From the NCBI GenBank assembly GCA_050117725.1, contig JASFME010000027.1, positions 1-15,222 on the forward strand: a DNA stretch of 15,222 nt. Reading direction: 5' to 3'. How positions within the stretch are numbered: the stretch's first letter is position 1; each line of letters opens with the position of its first letter. Below are positions 14,834 through 15,222 of the stretch, piece after piece. The notes under the pieces were generated by a model, which made no database searches, was not told the DNA's origin, and saw nothing but the letters and a program-made list of their open reading frames with translations. The stretch is from JASFJH01 sp050117725 (GTDB lineage Bacteria; Pseudomonadota; Gammaproteobacteria; AKS1). The position numbers and the translations under genes were made by a program.

Positions 14834-15222
14834 ATGACGAACACCGCTGAATCTTTCGCCTTGCGCGTGGCGATTCTTTCTGATTCGGACACTCAGCGAG
14901 TCAATCTCAAGCACCTGCTGGAAAGCAGCGGTCTGCGAGTGGTCGAAAATGAAATCGTCAATGAGCGGGCTGTCAGGCGCATCGATGATGCCTATGCCGA
15001 TGTGTTACTCGTCGATCTTGATGAGAACAGCGATCACGATTTTGATTTTCTTGATGAGTTACTGGACTCCCCGCTGCCGATCCTGTTTAACGATGGTCAC
15101 GCTACCCGCATGCGGGCAGCGCAACGTCGCGGTGACTGGGGCCGTAACCTGGCACGCAAGCTCGAGGATGTCGCGCGAGAAGCCGGCACCTATGTCCCAC
15201 CTGAACAGGAAGTGGTGGACGA
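14834..15222 (+). CDS. chpB: ChpB-like chemotaxis protein, N-terminal pseudo-receiver (partial)
   Basis: An open frame starts at the ATG at 14834, one base after the chpA stop, and runs off the right edge after 129 codons. It begins MTNTAESFALRVAILSDSDT, followed by QRVNLKHLLESSGLRVVE, and has a receiver-like core strand VLLVDLDENSD (D61). The acidic pair is weakened (S16-D17), and the region where a switch Thr and the invariant Lys should be reads LPILFNDGH and continues into a basic helix, so this looks like a degenerate receiver. In Pseudomonas the gene after chpA is chpB, a CheB-type methylesterase that would demethylate PilJ and oppose PilK. The catalytic domain lies outside the window, so the identity rests on position and the N-terminal pattern. 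The one-base spacing implies translational coupling with chpA. Confidence 0.72.
   Translation, partial: MTNTAESFALRVAILSDSDTQRVNLKHLLESSGLRVVENEIVNERAVRRIDDAYADVLLVDLDENSDHDFDFLDELLDSPLPILFNDGHATRMRAAQRRGDWGRNLARKLEDVAREAGTYVPPEQEVVD

Overview
The window looks like chromosomal DNA from a gammaproteobacterium. The main evidence is gene order: ruvX, yqgE, a tonB of the tonB3 type and gshB on the minus strand, divergent from pilG-pilH-pilI-pilJ-pilK-chpA-chpB on the plus strand. This is the arrangement I recall around pilG in Pseudomonas aeruginosa. The proteins match their families closely, but ChpA is clearly shorter than the Pseudomonas protein, and three extra genes sit between gshB and tonB. 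That suggests a gammaproteobacterium outside Pseudomonas. The exact taxon cannot be read from the sequence.

Left part (1-4508, minus strand, transcribed right to left): gshB, apbE, a NusG domain II protein, a Gx-family membrane protein, tonB, yqgE and ruvX (cut by the window edge). The first five are packed unusually tightly, with stop/start overlaps of 4, 4, 20 and 4 bases, so they very likely form one translationally coupled operon. The apbE/NusG-II/Gx trio is an extracytoplasmic flavinylation-type cassette. ApbE attaches FMN to exported proteins. The NusG-II protein is membrane-anchored with three cysteines. The Gx protein is a small multi-pass protein of uncertain role. No obvious flavinylation target is encoded in the window.

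Middle (4509-4860): a divergent intergenic region of about 350 bp with no convincing gene. It holds a 13-bp tandem repeat, a short GC-rich hairpin, a near-perfect tandem repeat with a 23-bp period, and an AT-rich stretch with a TATAAT box ahead of pilG.

Right part (4861-15222, plus strand): the Chp chemosensory system that controls type IV pili. PilJ is the membrane receptor and PilI the CheW-like coupling protein. ChpA is the large CheA-type kinase with several phosphotransfer domains. PilG and PilH are single-domain response regulators. PilK is the CheR-type methyltransferase, and ChpB (cut at the right edge) is expected to be the CheB-type methylesterase. Known biology of this pathway links it to twitching motility, surface sensing and cAMP control. 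The gene set is classical. The less ordinary points are the inserted flavinylation-type cassette, the repeats upstream of pilG, and the reduced, partly degenerate phosphotransfer array of ChpA.
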